From: Chrysoperla carnea
Lineage: Eukaryota > Arthropoda > Insecta > Neuroptera > Chrysopidae
Length of the DNA: 64,000 bases
NCBI RefSeq assembly: GCF_905475395.1
Contig: NC_058339.1
Location: forward strand, 90,406,520 to 90,470,519
Direction: 5' to 3'
Shown here piece after piece: positions 39,801-54,800 of this stretch. Position numbers and translations under genes: made by a program. The notes beneath the pieces were generated by a model, which was given only the letters and a program-made list of their open reading frames with translations, ran no database searches and had not been told where the DNA came from. The stretch's first letter is position 1. Every line of letters starts with the position of its first letter.

Positions 39801-42800
39801 AATTGTTGAAATACCATGCATAAATAGTGTGAATTACTCTATCACGTTGCATATACATATACAATTTATATAATACATACTATACAATTTACGCCTAATT
39901 TTCGTCCTCACGGGTAAGCAGTGATGTTTACGAAAAAATGTTTCAAACAAAAGTTGTTTATTTTTTGATAAGGAAATTTTTTTACGTATAAACTTTTATT
40001 ATATCTCTAACGGTTTACAAAATTGGTCCTACGGACCCATAGGTCAAGACCCAATTGATTTATGTTGCTCATTTACGAACTCGACCTCACTTTTTACGTC
40101 CTAAGTACGCTGTAAAAATTTAAGCTTAATATCTTTTTCGATTTTGAGTTATCGTGTCAACCGGAGTTATCGTGACGGCCGGACAACCGGAAATGGACTA
40201 ATTAGGCTTTTTTATGAACACCTATACTAAAATTTTGTTGGTAGCATCAATATTTTTAAGCGTTACAAACTTGGGACTAAACTTAGTATACCTTGCATAT
40301 TAATCAAATCATGGATTTACCCGATATTTATATTATATAATTTTATTAATTTTTACGACGATTTATTATATAATATTATTAATATTTTTGTATTTATATT
40401 ATTTTCAATATAATAATAAAATACTTTCCATTAATTTTAATGATATTTTAAGTAGTTTTTGGGTAAACTTATTAAATAGTTATTAAAATAAAATTATTAT
40501 CAAACTAAAATAAAAACACACTATTTCTACTTCATTATTCTAAATGACTATTTTCTTAACTATGACTAATTTATTTTGGAAATAAAAAAAAAGTTAAATC
40601 GCGAATATTTTTAAACTTTTGAAACTTCGTCCATTTGTCGCGCACATACTTAATGCAAATTTAAGACTTATATGGTTTTCACATTAATATCATTGTAAGA
40701 ACTGGACCAAATTGAAATGGGACCACTCGGGAAGGGCTTTCAAATAGAATAAGAATGATCAAACTCGGCTCACCTAGTCAAAAGTTTTGAGGTAACAAAC
40801 TTAAAAAAAAAAATACAGTCGAATTGAGAACCTCTTTCTTTTTGGATTGAAGTCGGTTAAAAATATAATATACAGGTAGCTAATAATTTCTCTCATCTAT
40901 AAATAATAATTATTTTATAAATATATCTGTCAATAATATTAATATATTATATTTAAGGTTGATTGAACAAGGCAATATATAGATAAAAATCTGAATTTTT
41001 TATTAATTGATCTCATACATATATAAAAAAGCTTTTAGTACAAAAATTTATGAAAAATTCATGTAATTAATCCTTAAAAATTGGATTTTTAACATGTTGT
41101 GAATTGAAAATGTTGAATGAACGCAAAGATTTTCGATAAAATTGTTCCATCTTCTATAGATTAAAAAATAAAAACTTCTACAACTTCTAAATTAATTTTC
41201 GTACGTTAAAATTAAAAAAAAAAAGTCCGAAGAATAGTCAAAAGACGATTATTTTATATTTTTAGTAATTAAATGATTACATTAATTCGATTAACGCATT
41301 TCCTTCTGTATACCCTTCTGTATAAATTTCAAATCGATTCTCTGTACGGTTTACGATCAATTAATTATTAAAAACAGCCCTTTTTATATGGTGGTATATG
41401 AAGAAGTAATAAATGTTGGTTTTTAGTGCTTTAAAAAATATTTTACCATTTACATAAAAAACTTTTATTAATATTCCTCAAGTTTTAAGCTTTAAAATCA
41501 TACCAAAATTAAGAATTGTGCACAAAAATTACAAACTTTTTTTTGATAATTGATAGTAGATAATTGATAGATTGACTTTGATAGTTAATTTCTCAAAAAC
41601 TATATAGAGAATCGATATAAATTTTTCACAAAAGACTTCATAAAAGAACGATTAATTGATAAGTAAAATTTCAAATTTTTGGTATCATTTTCATTTTTAA
41701 AGAATCGAAATAGCGTAATAGTGATGTAAGAAAGATGCTTACTAAATTTAAATAAATAACAAGTGAAAACAAACAATTGACTGAGTTAATTGTTGAAATA
41801 CCATGTATAGTCAGTGTTGATTTCTTTATCACATTACACATACAAACATGTGACACATACATAACTGATAATCAAGTATAGGACATATTACAAAATTTCC
41901 GCCTAATTGGCGCCCTCACGGGTAAACCGTGATGTTTACGAAAAAATGTTTCAAGCAAAAGTTGTTTAATTTTTGATAAGGAACATTTTTTACGTTTAAA
42001 CTTTTGTTCTATCTCTAACGGTTTACAAGATGGACAGGACCCAATTGACCTATGATGCTCATTTACGAACTTGACCTCACTTTTTATGTCCTGAGTAAGA
42101 TGTAAAAATTTCAGCTCGATATCTTTTTTCGTTTTTCAGTTATCGTGTCCACAGACGGACGGACGGACAACCGGAAATGGACTAATTAGGTGATTTTATG
42201 AACACCTAGACAAAAATTTTTTTCCTAGCATCATTATTTTTAAGCGTTACAAACTTGGGACTAAACTTAATATACTATGTATATTTCATATATACATAGT
42301 ATAATATACAAATTAAAATCTTCAATTTACGTTTAAAATAAAATTAACAGTGTACTGTGTACTGTGTACTGTGTATTGTCCGATCAACCTTTTAATAATA
42401 TTTTATATGTTGTAACATTATATTTAATATTTAAGGTAATTAAAATATGATGTATATTTTGCTTCAAAAACAATGTTATTATCTACCTATAGATTAAATA
42501 ATAAACAATATAATAGCGATCTATACCTATATCTATCCAATTCTAAATCCACTACCCTGAACTGAAACACAATAAAATTACTTATTTAATTAATATTTCA
42601 TTTCATTTCATAAATAAATTTATTATAAATATATTATTATATTTATTCATTATTGGTTATATGAAATATAATGATAAAATGGAACTACAGTAGAGTCTCG
42701 ATAATTAGAACACTAGATAGTCGGAAACGTCCAGTAATGTATTATGTTACACAACTAAAGTATCAACACAAAGTTTTACCAAAATTTTAAACTACTACCT

Positions 42801-45800
42801 ATATCTCTGCGAAAAATCATCATATTGTTAAAAAGTTGTACTTTCTAGTTTTGAAGTATATTGCTAAAAATGATCAGCCCTTGCTGCTTTGCATGGAGGG
42901 TTGAAAGAGTGTGAAATGTTATCCCTAAATTTTATATAAAGTTTAGAAGCGTACCAAAGTTTTCAAAATTATTTTACACAAATTTTTTAGAGCCATTCGA
43001 GAGCTTGTTTATTTTTCTTGAAAATGAGCTAAAAAAAGTTTCCGTGCGAGCTTTTTGGACCAATGTATTTGCTTTCTAAGAAAATTGACACTCTTGTGTT
43101 TAAAATCCTGTATCTGAAGTTATTCATCGCACTTGCTTAGTTTTAAACTCTTACATATTTTTTTTTAAATTTTACCACTCTCGCACTCTTTACCTGGTCA
43201 ACATTTTATGAAAAAAGGCGTTATCTTAAATCTCATGCTCAATCATGCTCATTACAAAACTTTTACTTTCTGGTTTAAGAATATATTGGTCAAAATTCTA
43301 CGAAAGGTTGAAAGGGTGGATAATGTTAGCTCTAAATTTTATATGAAGTTTAGAGCTTACCAAAAAGCGAACAAATTTGTTTAAGTCACTCGGAAACTTT
43401 TTTAGTTTTCTTGAAAATGAGCTTTAAAAATTCCCGTACGAGCTTTTTGGATTCAGATATTTGCTTTCCAAGCAAAATTGACACTTCTTGATATAAAATC
43501 CAGTTTAGCTCTTGAAATAATGACTGAAAATTTTTTCATGTCAATCGAAAACTTCAACTGTCTTATTTTAATTTAGTTTTGTAAAAACAAATCAGCCATT
43601 ATTTTGTAAAATAATCTCTCTCACAATTTTTTTAAAACTCTCCGTACAAAGCGTTATGGAATGATAACAATTTTTGAGCATTATATTTCAAAACCAGAAA
43701 GTACAAGTTTTCAAACGAGCTATTGCGTTTCGATGATTTTTCGCGGAGATATAGCTGTAGTAGAAATATACAATTTTTTGAATTTAGATCAAATTTGACT
43801 TAACTAATTTAATCTTTATATGGATTTTGATGATGTTATTGAGAAGAAATTAGTCATCCTCGGATGTAGACTAAAAATTCGGAGTACTTTTAGACAATCT
43901 TACCCATAAAATAAATGAGATATAAATATAATATTTATTGACTATTTTAGGTATATATTTATATGAATATAATGACAAAATGAATTTTAGGATAAAACCT
44001 ACTCTACATGTATAGCTACTACCTTATAATATTTAAGGTTTTATCCTATTTACCTACCTACTATAAATGGATAGGGTATGGTATACCCTCAAACTAACCA
44101 ATAATTTTCATAATAATAATAGGTAATGATAACCTAAATGGTTTTGTTGGTGACTGTTGTGTATAGTTATACCTACCTAATAACTGTAGAGCTGTAGAGC
44201 CGTAGAACCGTAGCTAGTACCAAGCTATTTAAATATTAATTTATTAAGTGTAAAGTTTTCTCATTTTCTATACTATACACTACGTATACAAAACTTAAAT
44301 CATCTATTTTAAGTTTTTGGTAGCTATATAGCTAATAATAATAATAATAATAATAATATAACTAAAACCAACTGCGCCACACTTATTATTATCATACAAA
44401 TATACCTACTTATAATCATACATACTACTTATAATGATGTGGGAGGAGTTCGTTTGTTGTTGTTTTCTATAATATATGAATGAACTAGCTGACCCGGCGA
44501 ACTTTGTTCTGCCTTAATGGCAATAAATAAGCAGTTTTTTTTTTTTTTTTTAATTGGAAAAAATACAAAAAAAAAAAATAAAAAAATACATTAACCATTC
44601 ATAATTATTTCTGTATTTTAGTACATAGGTTGCTCTTCATTTAAGTACCTTGTGATACACGACATTTTTTGTTTTATTATCAGGCGCAAAAACAAACAAC
44701 GCAGATGGTCTTCCGACCCGTGAACATGCCACGTATAATTGACCATGGGAAAAACATGAATGTTCTAGATTTAAACCACAAGCTTTTAAGGATTGGCCAA
44801 TGTTTAAGGATAAGGATTGGCCAATAAGTTCGTCATAGATGGCACCACCGCCGAAATAAATGTTAGTTCGATAAGTTTACCATAGATGGCGCCACCATCG
44901 AAATTAATGCTAGTTCAATAAGTTTACCATAGATGGCGCCACCATCGAAATAAATGTTAGTTCAATATGTTTACTATAGATGGCACCACCGCCGAAACCC
45001 AACCCAGTTATCAAGTCCCACGGGAATGCTGTCGAACGGGATAAAAAGTATCCTATGTCCTTCTCCTGGCTCTAAACTACCTCCCTGCCAATTTTCAGCT
45101 AAATCGGTTCAGCCGTTCTTGAGTTATAAGTAGTGTAACTAACACGACTTTGTTTTATATATATAAATGTGTTTTATTTTTAGTGAATTTTATAAACAGA
45201 GAATAAAGCAGCTATTGATGTTGTATCGATAATAAAATCTTCCAAAAATATTTATCAATCTTATATTATGTAAAAGTTACGTCAGTTAAATTCTACATTA
45301 AAATCGCAAAAAGCGATGTACAGCTCCTTTTTTGGTATGTTTTTTGGTCCCTTTTGGGTAGTTTAGAGTAGTTGTGCTACATGATGTAATGATGTAATCC
45401 GTGAAAAACTGTAAAAGTTACGGATTTCCGTTTTTGCAGTTCAATTCGAAAAACCGTGAGCTTTTGAAATTAGTTGCTACTATCATTTTGAAAGTATATT
45501 AAATTTGAAACAATTAAAGCGCCCACAGTTCCATATGTTTAATAGTTTTTGAGATGTGATGCTTGAAAAATTTACATAGTGAATAAATAACTTTTGTTTG
45601 AAAAAATTTGTCGTAAACATCATTTTTTTCTCGCGAGGGGGCAAATTAGAGACATAAACATTTGTAACTAGCTTCCACTAGTGAGTCTTATCAAAATGAC
45701 GGAATGATCCAAAATGTTCCAGATTATTGAAAAAGTTTAGAAAATTTCCTACAAAATTCAACTATAATCCATAATCCAAAATTTTCAAGAATGATCTACA

Positions 45801-48800
45801 ATTTTCTAGATTTGAAGAATGCCTGGGACCCATTATTTAATAAAACGAATGTTCATTTATATTTTACGTAAGAAGGAAAAATCATGTTGTGAAAATTAAA
45901 AAATAAAACTGTGTACCATTTTTCTCTTCTCCGAATTTTCTATGTCTATAAAAAAATAAAAAAATAAAATAAATTATCATGTTGTATCTCACATATAATA
46001 ACAAAGTAAATAATTTTTCCCATACATGTGTATATGTATAAATTTTCACATTAGATCAAAAACAAAAGAAGAATGTATTAATTTCCGTTATCATTTTCCG
46101 AACAGTTACACACAACCGACACACAATTTTCTTTTTTAATTTTAAACATTTTTTTTGTACAGCATAATATTTATCAAAAATAATTTTTTTTTGTGTGTAT
46201 ATGATGAAAATAAACATACATACAGTACAGGATGTCCTTGCATTAATAAAAAGTATCTGTGATTTTCTATAAATGTTTATTCTCGAAATATTTTTTTTCA
46301 CTTATATATGTAGCTGAAAATATTGATCTTAACAATTCTTCTTTGAATTTTGTAACCCTTGCATTAAAAAACACACGTATGCATGTAGTTATACATAAAT
46401 GTATATGCATTTGCCTATACACACATAGGCATTTATTATACAAATGAGTACATTTTTCAACTTTAATTTAGCTATAACATGAAATTCTGTCATTTTCATG
46501 ACTTGAGACCATTGCAACTTTTCTTTAGAATGACTTAAACTATCATTTGCAAAAATTTGAAAAAGTTTGACCAAAATGCAGACGCAGAAATGCAGTGCGA
46601 AGTCTATGAATTAAATTTTTATTAAACAACACCCAGTAACCATGTGTGAATTATGTACCCTAAACACCGATAAATGAAGTTTCAGTTAGCAAAAGGATTC
46701 GTAAAGCAAAAAATAATTAGCATGTGACTCTCTTTATAAAAGTAAACAGTCATTGAAAATATAAATTTACAAATAGTTCATAAAAATTCATAGCACGAAA
46801 ATATTTAAAATTGTCTTATACTTATTTCATTTTACTTATCCTTACGATATTCTGTTGTTTATCCTTTACCCATCCTTGTTTTTGTTTAATAGTCCTACAA
46901 CAACAAGTAGACATGTATTTAACGTAATCTACATATTTATCAAACTAAATACTATACAACAGGAGATATTTTTGCTATATTTAATTTATTTTCTGTACTT
47001 TCTCATTACACGCTCTAAAGCATTAAGTGAAAGTGAAGAAAGTTTATTTTATATATGAAAGAGATATGTATTTGTTTATTTTTGGAAAATAGACCAGTTT
47101 CTATTCTGAAAGGTGTGTTGGGACACGTCAAATGTTAGAATTCTCCCAAAAAGATTACTAGCCTACTCCGATAATTCTAAAATAAAAAGTCATAAGTTTT
47201 CACATAAAATTTTTGACCAGAACCACAAAAAAATCTTTTTTTTTTTCGATAATAACGAATTTTTCGCAATACATATCGAAAAGGGTGAGGTGTGGTGAAA
47301 ATTGTCACAAGCCAAAACTAATACTTAGAATCATCAAAAATTAATATCTAATGGCTTTCAAATTAAATTTTTCATTGAAATCACAAAATAATTTTAAAAA
47401 TTTTAAATAAATTCTGACAACTTTCATTTTGGATTTCAAAATTTTTATCTAATTTAATTTTTTTTCTTTTTTTTCACAGATGACGGTGGAGGATTACGTT
47501 TACTAGAAATGTCTGTTCCCTCATTAGCCGATCCACGTGATCCCTTACGATTAAGTTGCCATTTTACAATGGGTGGTGAAGAATTAAATTCTGTGAAATG
47601 GTATAAAGATGAAGAAGAATTCTTTCGTTATATGCCATTACAGAATCCAGCAATATTAACATTCCCCGTGGCAGGAGTTCATTTACGACCTGTAATCCCA
47701 TCATCCCATAGTCATAATATTTATTATAGCAATAATTATAATAGCAATAATAATTATCATCGTAATGGCGTTATTGGGGATGATAAAGCTCAATTATATT
47801 GTTCAAAATCACATTGTACGATTGAGTTGGTGAATTTAACGCGTGTACACAGTAGTGGCGCGTATAAATGTGAAATTTCTAGTGAGGGACCAACATTTCG
47901 GGTGGTTTTTAGTACAACGAATGTAACGGTAGCAGCAATACCAAAAGAACGGCCTCGAGTCACTGGTTTAAAGGCTGTGTATCATCCTGGCGATATTATT
48001 AATGTGTCGTGTATGAGTAGTCCATCAGAGCCACCCAGTACGATATCATTTTTGATTAATGGTAAACCACCACCGGTAAATATTACATGCAATTTTTTCT
48101 CATTGTTCATTTTATTGTGATCGAGTGTGTACTGTTTTATTGAATAGGTGTATGTAGAAACAATAGTAGCGAATTTTGGGAAAATTTGATAAATAAGAAA
48201 GAACATTATAAATCTGAAATTTAACAAAAACATTGAATATAAGATAATTTACTTACTATTAGTAAAAAATTTCATATTTGTTTTATTAAAATGGGATAAA
48301 ATTTGACTATAGTAGGTCAAGATTATTTGTAAGATTTTCGAACAAAAGTACAGAAAAAATTAATTTCATCAAAAATTTGTTAATACAATTTAAATGAAAT
48401 TCAGAAACTCGTTAGTTTTGTCTAAAATGTTCTAAATAACAGGAGTTATTTTATTTTAAATTTAAAAATGCACAAAACCCTTACAAAAAAGGAGGGCGGA
48501 AGTTCCTCTATTTTAATTAAACCGTTTTGCTCTATACCTCTGTAACCATACACTTTAGACCAAAAATCGTAATCTTATATATTATTACTCTAGCAAATTT
48601 TTTTCTGTCCTAGACTTATCATCCTTATTCCTTTATCCAATTCCATGATTCACGTATCACTTTCATGATTATCATATCTAGGTTTCAAGAAAAATATACT
48701 CAAGTTCTAAAAATGTACCGCTTAGGAAAAACACGCTAGACTAATAATTTGAACGAAAAAATTAGGGCAACATGTTAGTTTTTACAGATGCTCTCCTAAT

Positions 48801-51800
48801 ACTTAAGGCGTATAATTACAATTTTTAACACATGTTCCCCTAATATTAATTTAGGAACTTTTGATTTTGTTCACCACTTTTCTACGAAACTTGTTGTTTG
48901 TTGTTTTTAGCTACGGATACAAGGCCATAGCCACGGGCTATGGTACCTACGGAAGCGGAATTCTGCACGGGTTGAGGTGGTAACGTTTCTTGTAGATAAT
49001 TAAAGTTCCTATCTTTTTGTGGGAAATTTTTTTTGTATTTCTAACCGTTTATGACTTCCATTTTTATGATGATTTACTTATTGACTATTTGTCCAATATC
49101 TCTTCTAATATTTGTTTAAACAAGAAAATGATAATAACTTTTAAATCTACAAATTTTTTTTAAACTTTTAACTTGTTTTCTAAAATTATGTACTATGAAG
49201 TTATAACGCATGTGTTGCAACCCCCTGTTTGTGTTGTAACCCCCTGACTTGACAAAGAAGATAGGACATTTACTTAGCTACAGCCTAGTAAAGGTGTGCG
49301 TACGAAATTCTAGAAAAATAGATTTTATAAAAATCTCTTCCCCATTACGAGAAATTTTACCTTCCATAAATTACTGGAAATAAGTAGAAAAAACCTATAG
49401 TTTATGACACATACTTCAAGAGTAAAAATTATTATTATCTTTTTTGAAAAATATATCAGTACTCAGTATCTGTCTACGATAAAAGTATAAATAACTGACG
49501 GGAGAATGAGATGATATGGAGGAAAATAGATTATTTTCCACCTTTATTTAAAAAAAAAAATACAAAAAACGAAGGTATTAATCAATATATATATATATAT
49601 AAGAAAATGTGTGAGAAAATTATTTTATGTTGTGTTACATTGAAAAGAAAATGTGAAGTGACGTTGTATTGTAGAATGAGTTTCTGGGCTCCACAACGCC
49701 TCAGCTCCCCAACCCTAGTATCTTCAGTTCTGATACCATTTCGTGATCTTTCATTTCCTCTATTTTAATTAATATATTATTAATAATATTTATTATATAA
49801 ATCACTTTTTGCTATCTTTGTTTATTATATATAATATTTATATTTCTAAATCTATTTATCTCTATTTATTTAATAATAAAATACTTTATACAGAGTGTTT
49901 CATTTCACTCATCCTGGAAGTGGAACGTTTATAAATGTAAAATTAAAATTTTGAATTCTGTTCATTGCCTCGTTCCGTTCTTGATTTATTACGTTGGTCT
50001 ATATCTAAGATGAAATTGAATTATCTAAAGTCTCATTATCTTGAAATGCCGATTTCGAAATGCAAATTATTGACGGAAATTAAGATTTTATCTAAATTTT
50101 CGTAAAAATAAATATAGAGTTGTGGACTTATAGCATAAAAGAAGTATTTACACAGAGTTTTTATTTTTAGCTTTTGAAAATCCCTATAAAATGACTCTTG
50201 GAGACATTGAATAGCTTTGAAATTAATTGCATCTGCATCTACACTTGCCAGGGTCAAAACAATTGACTATTTTCTTTTACTTTGGATTCCGAAAAAATGG
50301 CTACCATGCATTTCTAGAAAATTATTTCTATATGTGAGATATAAATATTAATAGGAAGGTCCTCCTTAGCGAAGTTTTCATTTTTACCTCAACCCATTAT
50401 GAAAAAATTCATATCTTGTCATTTATTGAACGTAGCAAATCTTAACGAATTGTTTAATAATTACTTCAAAAAATACGATTTTAAATAATTTATTTTTGGA
50501 AATGTTTCTAAAAATTTCGAGTTTCCGAAAGCTTTAGAAAGTATTTCTAGGTAGACGCAAGTAAGACAAAGTGCATGGTGATAAGTAAACAAAAAGAAAA
50601 TGCGAATTAGAAATTCATAATAGCATGGTGGAACAAGTGAACCAATATGTATACCTTGGAGCTCTTATAGTTGAAAACGGTAGATGTGCACATAACATAA
50701 GAGGGGTGTGACCCCCGCAAAGGTAGCTTTTAATAAATTCTGGTCGTAACTGGAAAACAAAAACATTTCTAAAAGAACCAAGAGTTGGATGCTAAAGTAT
50801 TGTGTGTGGCCTGTTTTATTGTAAGCATACAAATCGTGGACTGTGACAAAAAAAGAAATGAAAAGTTTCTGGAAGTGATGGCAATGTGGTTTTGACGAGT
50901 TGGGCGTATTTACTGGGCGTATTTTGTTTTATTACTTTTTTTTTTCAAGAATTTAAAGCTTTTTATTTTTATCACAAAAAATTGTTCAAAACCATCTCGA
51001 TATAAAATTTGGTACTTTTCAATGAAATGAAACAGAAATCAATAAATTGCTTTATTGATTTCTGAAGGTGTTTTGACTGAAAATTTCCACTACCCACAGA
51101 ATATCACGAAAGAGAATTGAGCTTTAATAGTCCAAAATTAGAAAAAATCTCGTATCAATTCAAGCCGTTCACCTCATTTTTCAACAAATAGTACCTAATT
51201 GATATGCGTTCCTTAATTTCTTGTTATAATAAAGTACATTTATTCTGGAACATACCGTCCTTTTTTGTATTTATTTAATATAACTGATGATGTAGGTAAT
51301 AGCGTCAATAGTATACCAGTGATTTTTTTTTAAACTCTAGATTAATCGAATATTTAGTTTTCGATAAAGTTTCGATAAACTATTAGAATTAAAACTAAAT
51401 AATCTGTTAAAACTTAAAGTTGATAAGCTTCTGGATAAGCTCTTCTATATAATAATATTAAATCGATTTTTTTTTGTGAATTGGCTTATTGAAAATCTAG
51501 GTCACATGTTGAACTTGTGCAACAAAAAAGAACCATTTGGTTCCTATGAAATTGAATTATGATAGATCAACTTACTAAGAGAAGCTTGTTTTCAGAATTG
51601 AAAGATTTAGAATTGATATAGAAATGGTAGCGGTATTTTAATTTGCTCTATAACGTCCAAATTATATTCAATTTTAACAAGTCAGATATGGAATTATACT
51701 AAATTGGGATCATACTTTTCAAATTTATGGTCAAATTACATACAAAAGTTTTGAATTTTAGCTAAAAAAGAACATTCGAAATGAAAAATTTGACTCAAAA

Positions 51801-54800
51801 CTAAATTCCATTCAGTTCGGATAAAATTTGGGTGTATTATGTAATAATGGATTTTTTGAACTTTATGACATCATAAAAATAAAAAACATTCTCATTGTAA
51901 ATAGTTATCATCAGTTTTTGCCGCAACGTATCCATCTTCGTTTTCCAACCATGTAAATTATTCTTTTACAAAATTGTTTAAATACACTCCTACATATCTC
52001 GGAAATGATTTCTTGAACCGTTTTCCTAACTATCTGAACAAAATGGTCTACATTTCTAAACGACCTAATTAACATTCCTATTGAAATTTCTCAATTTGCG
52101 GAGCCCTGTACATTCGATGTCAAAAGTGAATGAATAGTTGAATGTTAATATTTTCGAAAGCAGAGATTTTTATAAAGAATACCTATTTTTCGTAAACCTT
52201 ATACTAAAAAAAACACGGGTTGCACTCCGGGAGTGCCGGCAGAAGTGAAAACTTGAATATTAACGTTGTGCATTTTTGATATTTTGGAATTGGAATAATT
52301 TTGCACGAATTGCTTTAATTATCAGTATAAAAGTACTATCATTTATGTGGTAGAATACAATATTTATTTATTGCGCTATCATACACAAACATGACAATTT
52401 CATGAACGAACATTTTTTACCCATTACAAAAAAAGTACTTAAAAAACAAGCAAAAAAAAAAAACAACAAAAAATTAAATTTTTAATAAAAAAGCAACCGC
52501 ACACAGTGTTCTCAAGCGGTCACCCATCCAAGTACTGACTGTACTCAATGTTGCTTAACTTCAGTGATCGGACGAGAGCCGGTGTACTGACTGTGACATA
52601 GTCTTACGCTTTTTCGATCAGGCCACGTGTCCTGTCGCGAGTTTAACATTTTTTACCCATTACAAAAAAGGTTACAACGCCGCTAAAGAAGTTTTCCTTC
52701 AAAAAGCTTTCCAACTTAAGTAGACACTCTGTATAAGAGTAATCAGTGAAGAAGATTTACAAGTAGTTTTTTTTTACAAAATAAATATAATAATCATAAT
52801 AACAATGGAACCAAACAGGTAGTTTGTAGCTACGAAGGTATCATATAACTACTTTACAGGAGTTAACCTTACAAAATGGTTCGTAAAAATATTTTTTGTT
52901 TCAAAAGTTTTTCTCGTTTTAATAAGTCTTCACTTTAAACTGTAATATCTCAGTGAATACTTACATTACAATTTATTCGAAACAAGCGCTATTTGAATCA
53001 GTGCACTTTTGCCAACCAAACACAAGTCGATTAATTCCGTCGCGTCGATATAAAAATTGCGTGCTCGAGATTCGATGAAGTCAACGATGGCGGTTTTTGC
53101 CTGTTCTTGATGGTGAAGGTTCTTCCGGCGAGATAGTTATCGAAGTGCTTGAAAATATGGTTGTTTTTTGGCGAGAGGTCTGGGGAGTATAGTGAGTGAG
53201 GCAAAACTTTGACGCTCAATTTGTTTAATTTTCGAACGGTGATATATGAAACTTGCGGATGGGCGTTGCGTTGTCTAGAAGCAGGATATTTCCTCTTCTA
53301 TTGACCAGTGTTGGCACATTTCGTCGATTTCCTCATAATAGGACTCTGCGGTACTTATCGAGCTACCCACTTATCGAGCATTTTGACCTATCGAATATAC
53401 GTTCTAAACCATCAAAGAGGCAAAAAAATTAGAATTTGAGAAAAAATGACTTTAAACACATGACTATAAAACTTTTGAAACAACCAAATAATTAACACCG
53501 AACAGTTTCAATAGATTTTCTTTTCTTTACCATCTGTTCAAATATATTTAGATTTTACCAAAATCTTGTACTGGGCACAAAAATATAGAAAAGATGCAGA
53601 TCTTGATTTTCCAAATATTTTATAAATGAAGGCAAGTGGTCCTTATTTTTCCAGAAGGGTTAAAATAATTGTCTTTGTTATTTTTTCTATATTTCAATCC
53701 CTTTTAAAAGAAGAATATGAACAATTCTTCTTCAGAATTTACGTTTTCTTTAGCTAGTCCAGAACATTGGACTGTTGGAAGTTATTTAACGCCTTTTTTA
53801 ACACCATTCTATTTCTTTTTTGTTCCAGTAAATATTTTTTCTATAAAATCTTAAAATAAAAGAAAAATTTTTAGATGTTGTCGTGAAAAAAAATATCGAT
53901 TCTGAGTATGAAAAAAGATTCGATGGATATAATTTCTGTAATCATGATAAAATATTAAAAAGAATGGCAAACTAATCATCTGTTACAAACCAAGCAAATT
54001 TGTGGAAACTGTTTCAGTAGAAGGAATTTTTGAGTGTCTCCTCGATTATTGAAATTTTTTAATTTTATCCAAAGTGTTATCGATAGAAAACCAATCATTC
54101 TTAGGTGTATTCTATGGTAATAGGAAAAATAGCCCCGGAAAAAATAGCGACGGAAAATTATATTGTAATAATTTACGAGTTGGTTTCGTTGAGTTTGTCG
54201 ACTATAGAAGAGTTGCTGGGTTTGGAATTTTTTAACCCTTGCATTAAAAATGGTCGTTATTTTTTCCACGTCTATTTTTTCCGGAGTTTTCATTGATTCG
54301 TATTCTTTCTGTTCTAAGGAATCGGTTTGATTAACCAAGATCTGATTAATATTGAAATAATATGGTCAGTACATTTCAACAATAATTTATAATGAAACAT
54401 GAGAGTGTTAGTCAGTGGACCATGCATGTAAAACACATGTCTATGTCTACAGGTCTACTTCCACCATTATATGAGATAAAACCCCCAGATATATATATTT
54501 AGAGCTATAGTTTAGTTTAATAAATAAAAGATGCTGAATAATAACCTAAGGACTATCTATAGCACACGGAGAGATAGTTAGAAAACGTTATCAGGCGATG
54601 AAAACTTAGAAATGAGCATTTAGTTACTATACTAGGGGAGAGTGTAGTGTCTAGCAACAAAATTTAAATTTTAGTTTTGTTGAAACTTATTTAAGATAGT
54701 ACGAGCGTTAAAATTAGGCTTTAAATTATTTGTACTTTGATGATGAATTTTTTTATCTAACAAATTTCATGATTGTAAAATAAGAATACAATTTTTCGAT

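Larger units (their letters stand above)
44484..45168 (-). mobile_element. Helitron relic
   Basis: The segment spans CTAGCTGACCCGGCGAAC at 44485 to TTTGTTTTATATATATAA at about 45165. Inside are the C-terminal end of a Helitron helicase on the minus strand and a 47-bp tandem array. The flank CCTATGTCCTTCTCC...AAATCGGTTCAGCCG is widespread in insect mobile DNA. The assignment rests on the helicase fragment. Confidence 0.7.

Noticed and set aside
46056..46574. Overlapping 60-80 codon ORFs on both strands
   Set aside because: They have AT-rich composition, no family match and no splice context inside a large intron.
52492..52610. Functional 5S rRNA gene
   Set aside because: The 5' arm and central loop diverge from insect 5S, it is single copy here, and it is flanked by a target duplication, so a retroposed derivative is more likely.
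52973..53345. Active mariner transposon
   Set aside because: Only the C-terminal half remains, split by frameshifts and stops. No convincing terminal inverted repeats were found.
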